Source: Winogradskyella sp. (GTDB lineage Bacteria > Bacteroidota > Bacteroidia > Flavobacteriales > Flavobacteriaceae). From it: 64,000 bases of DNA. Within the stretch, counting starts at the first letter, position 1. Each line of letters opens with the position of its first letter. Below are positions 46,963 through 53,995 of this stretch, piece by piece. The notes under the pieces are model-generated. The model was given only the letters and a program-made list of their open reading frames with translations, was not told where the DNA came from and ran no database searches. Position numbers and translations under genes: made by a program. The stretch is taken from positions 1 to 64,000 of the forward strand of contig NZ_RHLG01000001.1 of assembly GCF_003712105.1 (NCBI RefSeq), read 5' to 3'.

Positions 46963-47715
46963 TTACTTAAACCTCTTCAGAGTCTCTTTTGTGAAATCAC
47001 TTAATACTAAACGCCCACTTATTTGAGCGCGTTCGGCTAACAAATTATCCCAGTCTTCTGTTCCTTTCCAAAACATTTGCTTCATTTCTTTCATGGCCTC
47101 TGTATTGTAATTACAGAGGTTTTCTGCAAACGCTTTAACAGCATCATCAAGGTCTTCTGTCGATTCAAAAACTTGTGTGAATAAGCCTTTTTGTTTTGCC
47201 CATTCGGCAGGATAAAAACTATTAGCATCAATAGCAATTTGAGACATTCCGCTTAATCCAAGTTTACGCTCAACTGCTGGACCAACTACAAATGGCCCAA
47301 TACCAACATTAAGCTCACTTAACTTTATTGCGGCAAATTTTGTAGCCATACAATAATCAGTTGCCGAAGCTAAGCCAACTCCACCACCAACAGTTTTACC
47401 TTGAACGCGTCCAATAATAAACTTTGGACACTTGCGCATCGCATTAATCACATTAGCAAACCCTGAAAAGAACACACGACCAGTTTCAGCGTCATTAATA
47501 TTAATCAATTCTTTAAAACTAGCCCCAGCACAAAAGGTTCTATCGCCTCCACTTTTTAAAACAATAACTTTTATATCATCGTTGTTCCCAGCATCAGTTA
47601 TAGTTTGTGCCAATTCTGCTAAAATATGTCCTGGTAGTGAATTATGTGCAGGGTGAAAAAATTCTATATATCCTACACCATTTTCAATGGTTTGCTTTAC
47701 GTAAGGTTGTGTCAT
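46963..47715 (-). CDS. paaF: Enoyl-CoA hydratase/isomerase-family protein (PaaF-like)
   Basis: 250 residues of the crotonase fold. Oxyanion-hole segments are CAGASFKELIN (about 62-72) and VGGGVGLASATDYCMAT (about 108-124). In the phenylacetate pathway PaaF hydrates 2,3-dehydroadipyl-CoA. It is the last gene of the leftward paa block, separated from paaZ by a broken GIY-YIG gene. The choice between PaaF and PaaG for the two crotonase genes (the other at 56.1 kb) is provisional. A hairpin repeat abuts its start codon. Confidence 0.78.
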   Translation of the reverse strand: MTQPYVKQTIENGVGYIEFFHPAHNSLPGHILAELAQTITDAGNNDDIKVIVLKSGGDRTFCAGASFKELININDAETGRVFFSGFANVINAMRKCPKFIIGRVQGKTVGGGVGLASATDYCMATKFAAIKLSELNVGIGPFVVGPAVERKLGLSGMSQIAIDANSFYPAEWAKQKGLFTQVFESTEDLDDAVKAFAENLCNYNTEAMKEMKQMFWKGTEDWDNLLAERAQISGRLVLSDFTKETLKRFK

Positions 47716-47747
47716 GTTTACTTTCCGCGAAAGCGGTAATCTTATTA
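47716..47747. repeat. CGAAAG-type hairpin repeat next to the paaF start (3' end of GIY-YIG cassette 1)
   Basis: The stem-loop on the minus strand is TTACCGC-TTTC-GCGGAAA. Sequence from the start codon outward (GTTTACTTTCC then CGAAAG then GGNAAT) closely matches the copies upstream of paaC (58483) and paaI (53889). Confidence 0.75.
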
Positions 47748-47760
47748 AATAATATTCAAT

Positions 47761-48045
47761 TTATAATTCTTCATACAAATCCTTCCAATAAGGATTTGAT
47801 TTTTCTATTAGTTCTATCTTCCAAGCTCTATTCCATTTTTTCATTCTCTTTTCTCTTAATTTGGTTTCATCTTCAGTGTCAGACTCTTCAAAATAAACTA
47901 ATTTGTCCAAATTATATCTTGCTGAAAATGTCTTTAGATGAGCTTTATTTTTATGTTGATATATTCTTGCTTTTAATCGTTTAGTTTTTCCTATGTATAA
48001 AACACCATCCCTTTTGTTTGTGATGATATATATGCAGTGTCACAT
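47761..48045 (-). pseudogene. GIY-YIG nuclease gene, TGA at codon 2 (cassette 1)
   Basis: 95 codons from ATG at 48045 to TAA at 47761. Codon 2 is TGA (48040-48042); after it the frame is open and reads HCIYIITNKRDGVLYIGKTK then ARYNLDKLVYFEES and KRMKKWNRAWKIELIEKSNP, a complete stand-alone GIY-YIG domain of the UvrC-N/YhbQ type. No other start codon lies upstream of the GIY-YIG motif in this frame, so the gene is probably dead or rests on a sequencing error. It is bracketed by hairpin repeats at 48066 and 47716. The spacer 47716-48103 has no other gene. Confidence 0.8.
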
Positions 48046-48065
48046 ATTCTAGAACTTAATCTTAG

Positions 48066-48084
48066 ATTCCCACTTTCGTGGGAA
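48066..48084. repeat. GAAA-loop hairpin repeat at the 5' side of GIY-YIG cassette 1
   Basis: On the minus strand TTCCCAC-GAAA-GTGGGAA: seven-base stem and a GNRA tetraloop. It directly adjoins the palindrome that spans the paaZ stop codon. Confidence 0.8.
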
Positions 48085-48129
48085 CTTTGAACAATTCGAT
48101 CTGTTATAACAGATCGAATTGTTCAAAGT
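48084..48129. repeat. 46-base perfect palindrome across the paaZ stop codon
   Basis: Bases 48084-48105 are the exact reverse complement of 48108-48129, with the centre at TTATAA. The right half is the last seven codons and stop of paaZ (HFEQFDLL region), so the left half is an inverted copy of the gene's 3' end. It can serve as a transcription terminator hairpin, though no T-run follows. Confidence 0.92.
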
Positions 48130-50608
48130 GATGATTCAGATGTTTTCTTTCCATCAAATACCACTCGTATCTATTCAATTCACCAAATACCATATTAGAT
48201 AATGTCGCATCTGGGTTGTCTTTAAAAAAATCTAAATATTTTTGACGTTGAGATTTAAAACTTTCAACAGCTGTGACAAAATCGGGATGCTTAAGTTCAT
48301 CTAAAGTATCTTTTTCCAGTAAAGGAAATTGACTGTTTTTTGGAAACTTTCTGTAATTATATAGACTGTTCTTAACTTTTTCTAAAATCTTTTCTGGTGT
48401 AGAGATTTCAAAATCCTGAATTTCTCCTGCAGCAATTTTATACGTATACTCTAAATGCTCTAGCATATGTTGTGGCGTCATAATTCCCCATAAAGGTTTT
48501 GCATCTTCAGAAAGTTTAGCTAAACATTCATCAATCTTATCATCATTTATTTCAACAAAAGTTTCTTGCTTTTTCTGCACCATTGTTAACACCGTTGCCA
48601 ATGCCACTAATTCATCGTCGGCATCAAAAATTTCGGCAAACCATTTTACAATACCGCTAGGATGTTCAGCAGAGGCCACATCTCTATCTACTTTTTGCTT
48701 ACATGTTAATCGCACATAAATGGTATCGTTGTGATAAAGAGGCCGTAAAAATCGGCATTCTTCTAATCCATAATTTGCAGACACAGGGCCTTTATTTGGA
48801 TACACGAATAATCCCGCAGCAGCAGATATTATGAAATAGCCATGAGCAGTGCGCTTTTCGAAAATACTACCATCTAAAGACGTAATATCTGTATGTGCAT
48901 AAAAATGGTCCCATGTAAGATTCGAGAAATTAATAATATCCGAATCTGTTATAGTACGTTTGTGCGTCTTCATTGACATTCCTGGCTGAATATCTTCCCA
49001 ATGGTATTTAAATGGATGCTGCTCTGCTTCCTTATATTTTGCCTTCTGCTGATAAATGCCTGTGATTTCGGTAATAGTTGTAGGTGAACCTTGAATTGCC
49101 GTACGCTGTAAGTAATGTTTAATCCCGCGCATGCCTCCCATTTCTTCACCACCACCAGCACGTCCTGGACCACCATGAACCAAATATGGTAATGGCGAAC
49201 CATGACCTGTACTTTCTTTTGCCATTTCACGATTAATAACCAAAATACGCCCATGATGACTTGCAGCATTGACTACGTATTCTGATGCAATTTTATCATC
49301 GAACGTTGCTATTGAAGACACTAATGAGCCTTTACCCATTTGTGCCAATTGTACAGCCTCATCCAAACTCTTATAGGGCATAATTGTACTTACTGGCCCA
49401 AAAGCTTCTCGTTCGTGAATAACAGTATTTTTGAAAGGATGGTCTGCTCGTAATAAAATAGGACTTATAAATGCACCTTTTTTAGCGTCAGCTCCGATAG
49501 TTTCTATTTTATCTAAATCTCCATATACAATTTGAGCTTCTTTAGCCAAATCGTTAACCGAATCTTTAACAGCCTGTACTTGTTGACGACTCACTAATGC
49601 GCCCATTCTAACCTCTTTTAAACGAGGATCACCAATCGTAACTTTATCAAGTGCTTTCCCTAATGCAATTTGTACATCTTCAACTAAATTATCAGGGACT
49701 ATGATTCGTCTAATGGCTGTACATTTCTGACCAGCTTTGACAGTCATTTCTTTTCTGACTTCCTTGATAAACAAATCAAATTCTGGTGTACCAGGAACAG
49801 CATCTTCTCCTAAAATTGATGCGTTTAAAGAATCTGCTTCCATTGTAAATGGTACAGATTCTTGTATTAATCTTGGGTGTGCTTTTAATAATCTACCTGT
49901 TTGAGCAGAACCCGTAAATGTTACTACATCTTGAGATTCAACAGTGTCTAAAATTGATTTTACCGTTCCGTTAATAATTTGCAATGCACCTTCTGGCAGT
50001 ATACCCGAATCGATAATAGTTCTCGCAACAGCTTCTGCTAAATATGATGATGAAGGCGCAGGTAAAACCACAGCTGGCATTCCTGCCATCCAATTCACAG
50101 CGCATTTTTCTAGCATTCCCCAAACTGGAAAATTAAAGGCATTAATATGAACGGCAACGCCTTTTTTTGGCACCATAATATGATGTGCCATAAAACGTCC
50201 GCCACGAGATAAATCTACAGGGTCACCTTCTACATGAAACGGTTGATTTGGGAACAACTTTCTTAATGAGGCATTTGCAAATAAGTTACCAAAACCTCCT
50301 TCAATATCTATCCAACTATCCACTTTAGTTGCTCCTGTTCTATAACTTAAATCATAAAAAGCATCCTTACGTTTTGTAAGATATAATGCCAATTTCTTAA
50401 GCATATTACCTCGTTCTTGAAAGGTCATTTTCCGAAGTTGTTCTCCGCCTTTAGTTCGTCCGTAATGTAGTATTTCAGGAATATCTAATCCTTCTATGGC
50501 AACACTTGTGAAAGCTTCGCCAGTGATTGCATCATGAACTGGTGTTCCATCTTCTGTACCTGTTGTCCATTGTCCTTGGACGTAATGTTGTATTTTTTCC
50601 ATAACCAT
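48104..50608 (-). CDS. paaZ: PaaZ bifunctional oxepin-CoA hydrolase / semialdehyde dehydrogenase with an extra C-terminal domain
   Basis: 834 residues against about 680 in Escherichia coli. An aldehyde dehydrogenase domain (1-515; Glu257 in FTMEADSLNAS and Cys296 in AGQKCTAIRR) oxidises the semialdehyde, and a MaoC-like hydratase domain (about 530-680; Asp567 and His572 in WDHFYAHTD) opens the oxepin-CoA ring. Residues about 690-834 form an added helical domain with LWGIMTPQHMLEHLEYTYKI and ERKHLNHHFEQF, resembling DUF1569/DinB-like proteins. An alternative ATG lies two codons in (50602). Broken GIY-YIG genes lie on both sides, and a hairpin repeat abuts the start. Confidence 0.94.
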   Translation of the reverse strand: MVMEKIQHYVQGQWTTGTEDGTPVHDAITGEAFTSVAIEGLDIPEILHYGRTKGGEQLRKMTFQERGNMLKKLALYLTKRKDAFYDLSYRTGATKVDSWIDIEGGFGNLFANASLRKLFPNQPFHVEGDPVDLSRGGRFMAHHIMVPKKGVAVHINAFNFPVWGMLEKCAVNWMAGMPAVVLPAPSSSYLAEAVARTIIDSGILPEGALQIINGTVKSILDTVESQDVVTFTGSAQTGRLLKAHPRLIQESVPFTMEADSLNASILGEDAVPGTPEFDLFIKEVRKEMTVKAGQKCTAIRRIIVPDNLVEDVQIALGKALDKVTIGDPRLKEVRMGALVSRQQVQAVKDSVNDLAKEAQIVYGDLDKIETIGADAKKGAFISPILLRADHPFKNTVIHEREAFGPVSTIMPYKSLDEAVQLAQMGKGSLVSSIATFDDKIASEYVVNAASHHGRILVINREMAKESTGHGSPLPYLVHGGPGRAGGGEEMGGMRGIKHYLQRTAIQGSPTTITEITGIYQQKAKYKEAEQHPFKYHWEDIQPGMSMKTHKRTITDSDIINFSNLTWDHFYAHTDITSLDGSIFEKRTAHGYFIISAAAGLFVYPNKGPVSANYGLEECRFLRPLYHNDTIYVRLTCKQKVDRDVASAEHPSGIVKWFAEIFDADDELVALATVLTMVQKKQETFVEINDDKIDECLAKLSEDAKPLWGIMTPQHMLEHLEYTYKIAAGEIQDFEISTPEKILEKVKNSLYNYRKFPKNSQFPLLEKDTLDELKHPDFVTAVESFKSQRQKYLDFFKDNPDATLSNMVFGELNRYEWYLMERKHLNHHFEQFDLL

Positions 50609-50625
50609 GCCTGCGAAAGCAGTTA
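50606..50625. repeat. CGAAAG-type hairpin repeat at the paaZ start (3' end of GIY-YIG cassette 2)
   Basis: CTGCGAAAGCAG at 50611-50622; on the minus strand TAACTGC-TTTC-GCAGGCA, inverted relative to the GAAA-loop copy at the other end of the cassette. The following ATCTTATT is shared with the copies at 47716 and 58879. Confidence 0.7.
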
Positions 50626-50630
50626 TCTTA

Positions 50631-50954
50631 TTAATAATTTCTTCTAAATCTTCTTGTGCCTAAATTCCAATTCAAACTTAAATCCGACCAACTTGGATTC
50701 ATCTCTTCAATCAACTTAATTTTCTCATCTCTTTTCCACTTTTTAAACCGAACTTCTCAAATTAATGCTTCATCTGCATTTTCTAACTCTTCAAAATAAA
50801 CTAATTTATCACAATTATATCTTGCAGTAAAAGCTTTAGGATATACTTTTAGTTTATGCTCTTTAACTCTTTCATCAATATTATCGGTTAAACCAATATA
50901 AATTACGCCGTTAGCCTTATTTGTCATTATATAGACATACCAAGTTTCATTCAC
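50631..50954 (-). pseudogene. GIY-YIG nuclease gene, internal TGA (cassette 2)
   Basis: From ATG at 50954 the frame reads WYVYIMTNKANGVIYIGLTD then ARYNCDKLVYFEELENADEA, stops at TGA (50757-50759) after 65 codons, and is then open again for EVRFKKWKRDEKIKLIEEMN and on to TAA at 50631. The segment after the stop is the normal C-terminal part of the GIY-YIG family (compare KRMKKWNRAWKIELIEKSNP in cassette 1), so a single nonsense change, probably from CGA or AGA, broke the gene. The cassette has hairpins on both sides, and the spacer 50609-50986 has no other gene. Confidence 0.82.
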
Positions 50955-50966
50955 TTTTATAAAGAG

Positions 50967-50986
50967 ATTCCTGCCTTCGCAGGAAT
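50967..50986. repeat. GAAG-loop hairpin repeat at the 5' side of GIY-YIG cassette 2
   Basis: On the minus strand ATTCCTGC-GAAG-GCAGGAAT, an eight-base stem. It abuts the stop codon of the short-chain dehydrogenase gene. Confidence 0.8.
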
Positions 50987-51589
50987 TTATGCCATTATTC
51001 TTAAAATTCTTCCTGTAATTTTCCCTTCAATAGATTTGACATAACCATCTACAATTTTATGCATTGGTACAGGTGTATTTCCCGGGAAATAATCTTTATA
51101 TTTTTCAAATGAGTCTTCTACCAAATCTGAGCATACTACATTAATACGCTTTCCATCTTCTAATTCTAGAGCAACTGCTTTTGCAAAACTATTAATTGCA
51201 CCATTCACTAATGCAGCACTTGTTGTCATATTAACAGGATCATCTGCTAATATCCCAGTGGATAGAGTGATTGAGCCACCTGAATTTAAATAATCCTTAC
51301 CTATTCTTACGACATTTACCTGACCCATCATTTTACTCTTAATACCAATGGAAAAATCCTCCTCAGAGAGATTGTCTAATTTATCCCATTTAGCATCACC
51401 AGCAATTGCTACTATAGCATCAATACTGCCAACATTTTCAAACATTGACTTAATAGATTGAGCATCTGTAAAATCGACAGTAACATTTCCGGAATTTCGA
51501 CCTGCTACGAGTACTTCATGTTTTTGGGCTAAGCGCTCGCTTACTTTTTTGCCGATGGTACCGTTTCCGCCTATGACTAATATTTTCAT
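50987..51589 (-). CDS. Short-chain dehydrogenase-like protein without the usual catalytic Tyr/Lys
   Basis: 200 residues, shorter than classical SDRs (about 250). The Rossmann glycine motif is GGNGTIGKK (7-15), with a VAGRNSG loop for NADP. The segment where YxxxK normally lies reads DPVNMTTSAALVNGAINSFA, so the tyrosine and lysine are absent. It matches my memory of a short SDR subgroup (PRK07578-like) that also lacks them. Its role in the paa block is unclear; it lies 89 bases downstream of the thiolase gene. Confidence 0.8.
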   Translation of the reverse strand: MKILVIGGNGTIGKKVSERLAQKHEVLVAGRNSGNVTVDFTDAQSIKSMFENVGSIDAIVAIAGDAKWDKLDNLSEEDFSIGIKSKMMGQVNVVRIGKDYLNSGGSITLSTGILADDPVNMTTSAALVNGAINSFAKAVALELEDGKRINVVCSDLVEDSFEKYKDYFPGNTPVPMHKIVDGYVKSIEGKITGRILRIMA

Positions 51590-51639
51590 TTCTAATGCTC
51601 TCCTTTAGTTATTTTTAAAGTTAGATTAACACCCCGAAA

Positions 51640-51655
51640 GTCCCCTCAAGGGGAC
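51640..51655. repeat. GTCCCCT/AGGGGAC hairpin between the thiolase and SDR genes
   Basis: Seven-base arms with a CA loop. Different in sequence from the two main repeat families. Confidence 0.6.
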
Positions 51656-51678
51656 AAAATTCAACTTAATATTCTAAT

Positions 51679-52893
51679 CTATAAATTAGTGTTTTCTAAA
51701 ATTGCAGCATAACCTTGTCCTACCCCTATACACATTGTGACTAATGCGTACTTTTTATTCTGCTCATGTAATTCTAATGCTGCTGAATATGCAATTCTTG
51801 CACCGGTTACACCTAATGGATGACCAATAGCAATAGATCCTCCATTTGGGTTTAATCTTGGGTCATCATCTGCCAATCCCCAAGCTCGAGTACATGCTAA
51901 AGCCTGTGCTGCGAATGCTTCGTTAAGCTCAATCACATCTATATCACCCATGGTTAAACCTGCTTTTTCTAATGCTTTATTTGAAGCTCGCACAGGTCCA
52001 ATTCCCATAATTCTCGGCTCTACACCTACAACTGCTGAACTTACAATTCTTGCTAGTGGTTTTAGGTTATATTTTTTTATTGCATCTTCTGATGCAATTA
52101 TAGTTGCAGCGGCGCCATCATTTAAACCAGAGGCATTTCCGGCAGTGACACTGCCACCTTCTTTTTTAAATGCTGTTCTTAATTTTCCTAAAACTTCTAA
52201 TGATGTATTTGGTTTGACAAATTCATCTTTAGAAAATTGAATAGGGTCTCTTTTACGTTGAGGGATTTCGACAGTTACAATTTCTTTTGCCAAACGCCCA
52301 TTCTGTTGCGCTTTTGATGCTTTCATTTGACTCCAGTAGGCAAACTTATCTTGGTCTTCTCGAGATATGTTATACTTCTCTACTAAGTTCTCAGCTGTCA
52401 TTCCCATTCCATCTGTACCATACATCTCATGCATTTTTGGATTGATAAATCGCCATCCAAAACTAGAGTCGTACATTTTAGAATCATTTCCAAAAGCACT
52501 TGACGGTTTAGCAATCACATACGGTCCGCGAGTCATGTTTTCTACGCCACCCGAAATAAATACCTCACCATCACCAGCTTTAATAGCGCGATTTGCATGT
52601 ATAATTGCAGATAATCCTGAGCTACATAGTCTATTTACTGTTTCACCAGGCACCGTGAATGGTAATCCAGCTAGTAACGAGGCCATACGTGCCACATTTC
52701 GATTGTCTTCTCCGGCTTGATTAGCACAACCCATAATGACATCATCATATGCCTCTTTTGGAATGTTTGGATTTCGTTTTACAATTTCTGAAATCACTAA
52801 TGCTCCTAAATCATCTGTTCGAACGGCTGATAAGGTTCCTTTATAATTTCCTATTGGTGTACGAACACCATCTATAATATATGCTTCTTTCAT
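51679..52893 (-). CDS. paaJ: 3-oxoadipyl-CoA/acetyl-CoA thiolase (PaaJ-like)
   Basis: 404 residues. The acyl-accepting Cys90 lies in VNRLCSSGLSAI, with ELNEAFAAQALA, GGSIAIGHPLGVTGAR and the second cysteine in VTMCIGVGQG. In the phenylacetate pathway PaaJ splits 3-oxo-5,6-dehydrosuberyl-CoA and 3-oxoadipyl-CoA to release acetyl-CoA. Placement in the paa block favours PaaJ over a general FadA/AtoB thiolase. It is preceded by an unknown secreted protein gene. Confidence 0.9.
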   Translation of the reverse strand: MKEAYIIDGVRTPIGNYKGTLSAVRTDDLGALVISEIVKRNPNIPKEAYDDVIMGCANQAGEDNRNVARMASLLAGLPFTVPGETVNRLCSSGLSAIIHANRAIKAGDGEVFISGGVENMTRGPYVIAKPSSAFGNDSKMYDSSFGWRFINPKMHEMYGTDGMGMTAENLVEKYNISREDQDKFAYWSQMKASKAQQNGRLAKEIVTVEIPQRKRDPIQFSKDEFVKPNTSLEVLGKLRTAFKKEGGSVTAGNASGLNDGAAATIIASEDAIKKYNLKPLARIVSSAVVGVEPRIMGIGPVRASNKALEKAGLTMGDIDVIELNEAFAAQALACTRAWGLADDDPRLNPNGGSIAIGHPLGVTGARIAYSAALELHEQNKKYALVTMCIGVGQGYAAILENTNL

Positions 52894-52923
52894 TTGTATG
52901 AGATAGATGTATTGAATTCGAAT

Positions 52924-53487
52924 TTACCTCTTAAACGCTTTCGAAATAACTTTAACTAATTCTTTATTATCTTTTTTAAACATATCCGTATCTCTTACGG
53001 AGTACTTACGTTTCATTAATATTCGATTTGTGTTAGATTCAACAAGAATAAGATAGAAATCATAAAAATATTCAGGCATACGGTTATCATAAAGCACAAC
53101 ATTGCCATTTTTAGTAGTTGGCTGAGACATTTCATAATCTCCGGCTAACACAACGCATATAGCATTAAAATCAGAATTATTGAACTTTAAGTCTAATTCA
53201 TCAAAAGACGTAATACTTTTTGGAAGGCTTGCATTTCTCTTATATCGGAAAACATTATTATTGTCGCTTTTATTCAATCGCTTATCAAGTTTTTTAAATA
53301 ACGACCTGTAATTGTCTTCTAAAGAGAAGTTTCCTCCGGTATACCAAAGAATTTTTTTAGGCATTTTAAAATCTGGACTAGTATACTTTTCTACTAATTG
53401 AATTCTTCTTGAAACTTTCTCTTTTTTATTTTGCGCAAATCCTATTGTACACGTAAATACAAGAGTAAAAATTATAATTTTTTTCAT
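52924..53487 (-). CDS. Small secreted protein of unknown function coupled to paaI
   Basis: 187 residues from ATG at 53487, which overlaps the paaI stop (ATGA). A signal peptide (1-18, ending IGFAQ) is followed by a basic segment and a mixed fold (MPKKILWYTGGNFSLEDNYR, NAICVVLAGDYEMSQPTTKN, FYDFYLILVESNTNRILMKR). I do not recognise a family. It may be an unrelated passenger in the operon. Confidence 0.6.
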   Translation of the reverse strand: MKKIIIFTLVFTCTIGFAQNKKEKVSRRIQLVEKYTSPDFKMPKKILWYTGGNFSLEDNYRSLFKKLDKRLNKSDNNNVFRYKRNASLPKSITSFDELDLKFNNSDFNAICVVLAGDYEMSQPTTKNGNVVLYDNRMPEYFYDFYLILVESNTNRILMKRKYSVRDTDMFKKDNKELVKVISKAFKR

Positions 53488-53888
53488 TCCCATTCTTTAT
53501 TTGTTCTATATACCACACCTTTAAATAGTGCTACTAATTGATTATTACGTTTAACTTCGACTATATTAAATCCTAATTTATTGTTTACTTTTTCGATAAT
53601 ACATTCTGCTACTAAATAATCGCCTTCATTTAATGCTTCAATATGATTTATACTTGTTTCTATAGATACGGCATACTTACCATGCGTATTTGATGTAAAC
53701 CCGAATGCTGTATCGGCTAATGTATAACTAATACCGCCGTGTGCATAATTCATACTATTAAGCATTTCTCTACGAATAGTCATTCCTATTTTAACACGAC
53801 CTACCTGAGACTCTATGATCTCAATTCCCATCCAAGAGCTAAATGCATCTTGACTCAACATTTTGTATGGAATGTCTTCTCCTTTCAT
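53484..53888 (-). CDS. paaI: Hot-dog thioesterase PaaI
   Basis: 134 residues from ATG at 53888. The hot-dog signature is MLNSMNYAHGGISYTLADTA with later SIETSINHIEALNEGDYLVA. PaaI hydrolyses ring-hydroxylated and other stalled phenylacetyl-CoA intermediates to free CoA. The open frame runs 27 codons further up to 53969, but that stretch is a translated copy of the intergenic repeat (53927-53979) and is not expected to be coding. It overlaps the next gene by four bases. Confidence 0.92.
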   Translation of the reverse strand: MKGEDIPYKMLSQDAFSSWMGIEIIESQVGRVKIGMTIRREMLNSMNYAHGGISYTLADTAFGFTSNTHGKYAVSIETSINHIEALNEGDYLVAECIIEKVNNKLGFNIVEVKRNNQLVALFKGVVYRTNKEWE

Positions 53889-53894
53889 GTTCAC

Positions 53895-53912
53895 TTCCCA
53901 CGAAATAGGGAA
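53895..53912. repeat. CGAAA-type hairpin repeat next to the paaI start
   Basis: TTCCCACGAAATAGGGAA, an imperfect stem of the same family and at the same place relative to the start codon (CATGTTNACTT) as the copies next to paaF and paaC. Confidence 0.6.
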
Positions 53913-53926
53913 TTTTATTTTGAGAG

Positions 53927-53979
53927 CCCTTTCGACTGCACTTCGACATCGCTCAGTGACCACGCTCAAGGTGACATCT
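53927..53979. repeat. Long TTCGACTG-family repeat between paaH and paaI
   Basis: About 52 bases, nearly identical to 57621-57672 (shared CGCTCAGTGACCACGCT and AAGGTGACATCT). Same orientation as that copy. Confidence 0.85.
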
Positions 53980-53995
53980 CTATTATATTTATAAT

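Noticed and set aside
47607-47984. Plus-strand open frame of 125 codons across the paaF start and GIY-YIG remnant
   Set aside because: No family signature, poor codon use, and it is antisense to paaF and to the clear GIY-YIG frame.
47761-50954. TGA recoded as an amino acid in the two GIY-YIG genes
   Set aside because: Genes nearby (for example paaI and paaY) use TGA as a normal stop, and no selenocysteine or tRNA evidence is seen; nonsense mutation is simpler.
53889-53969. Longer PaaI start at 53969
   Set aside because: The added 27 residues are a translation of the dispersed repeat at 53927-53979; PaaI homologues begin near the ATG at 53888.
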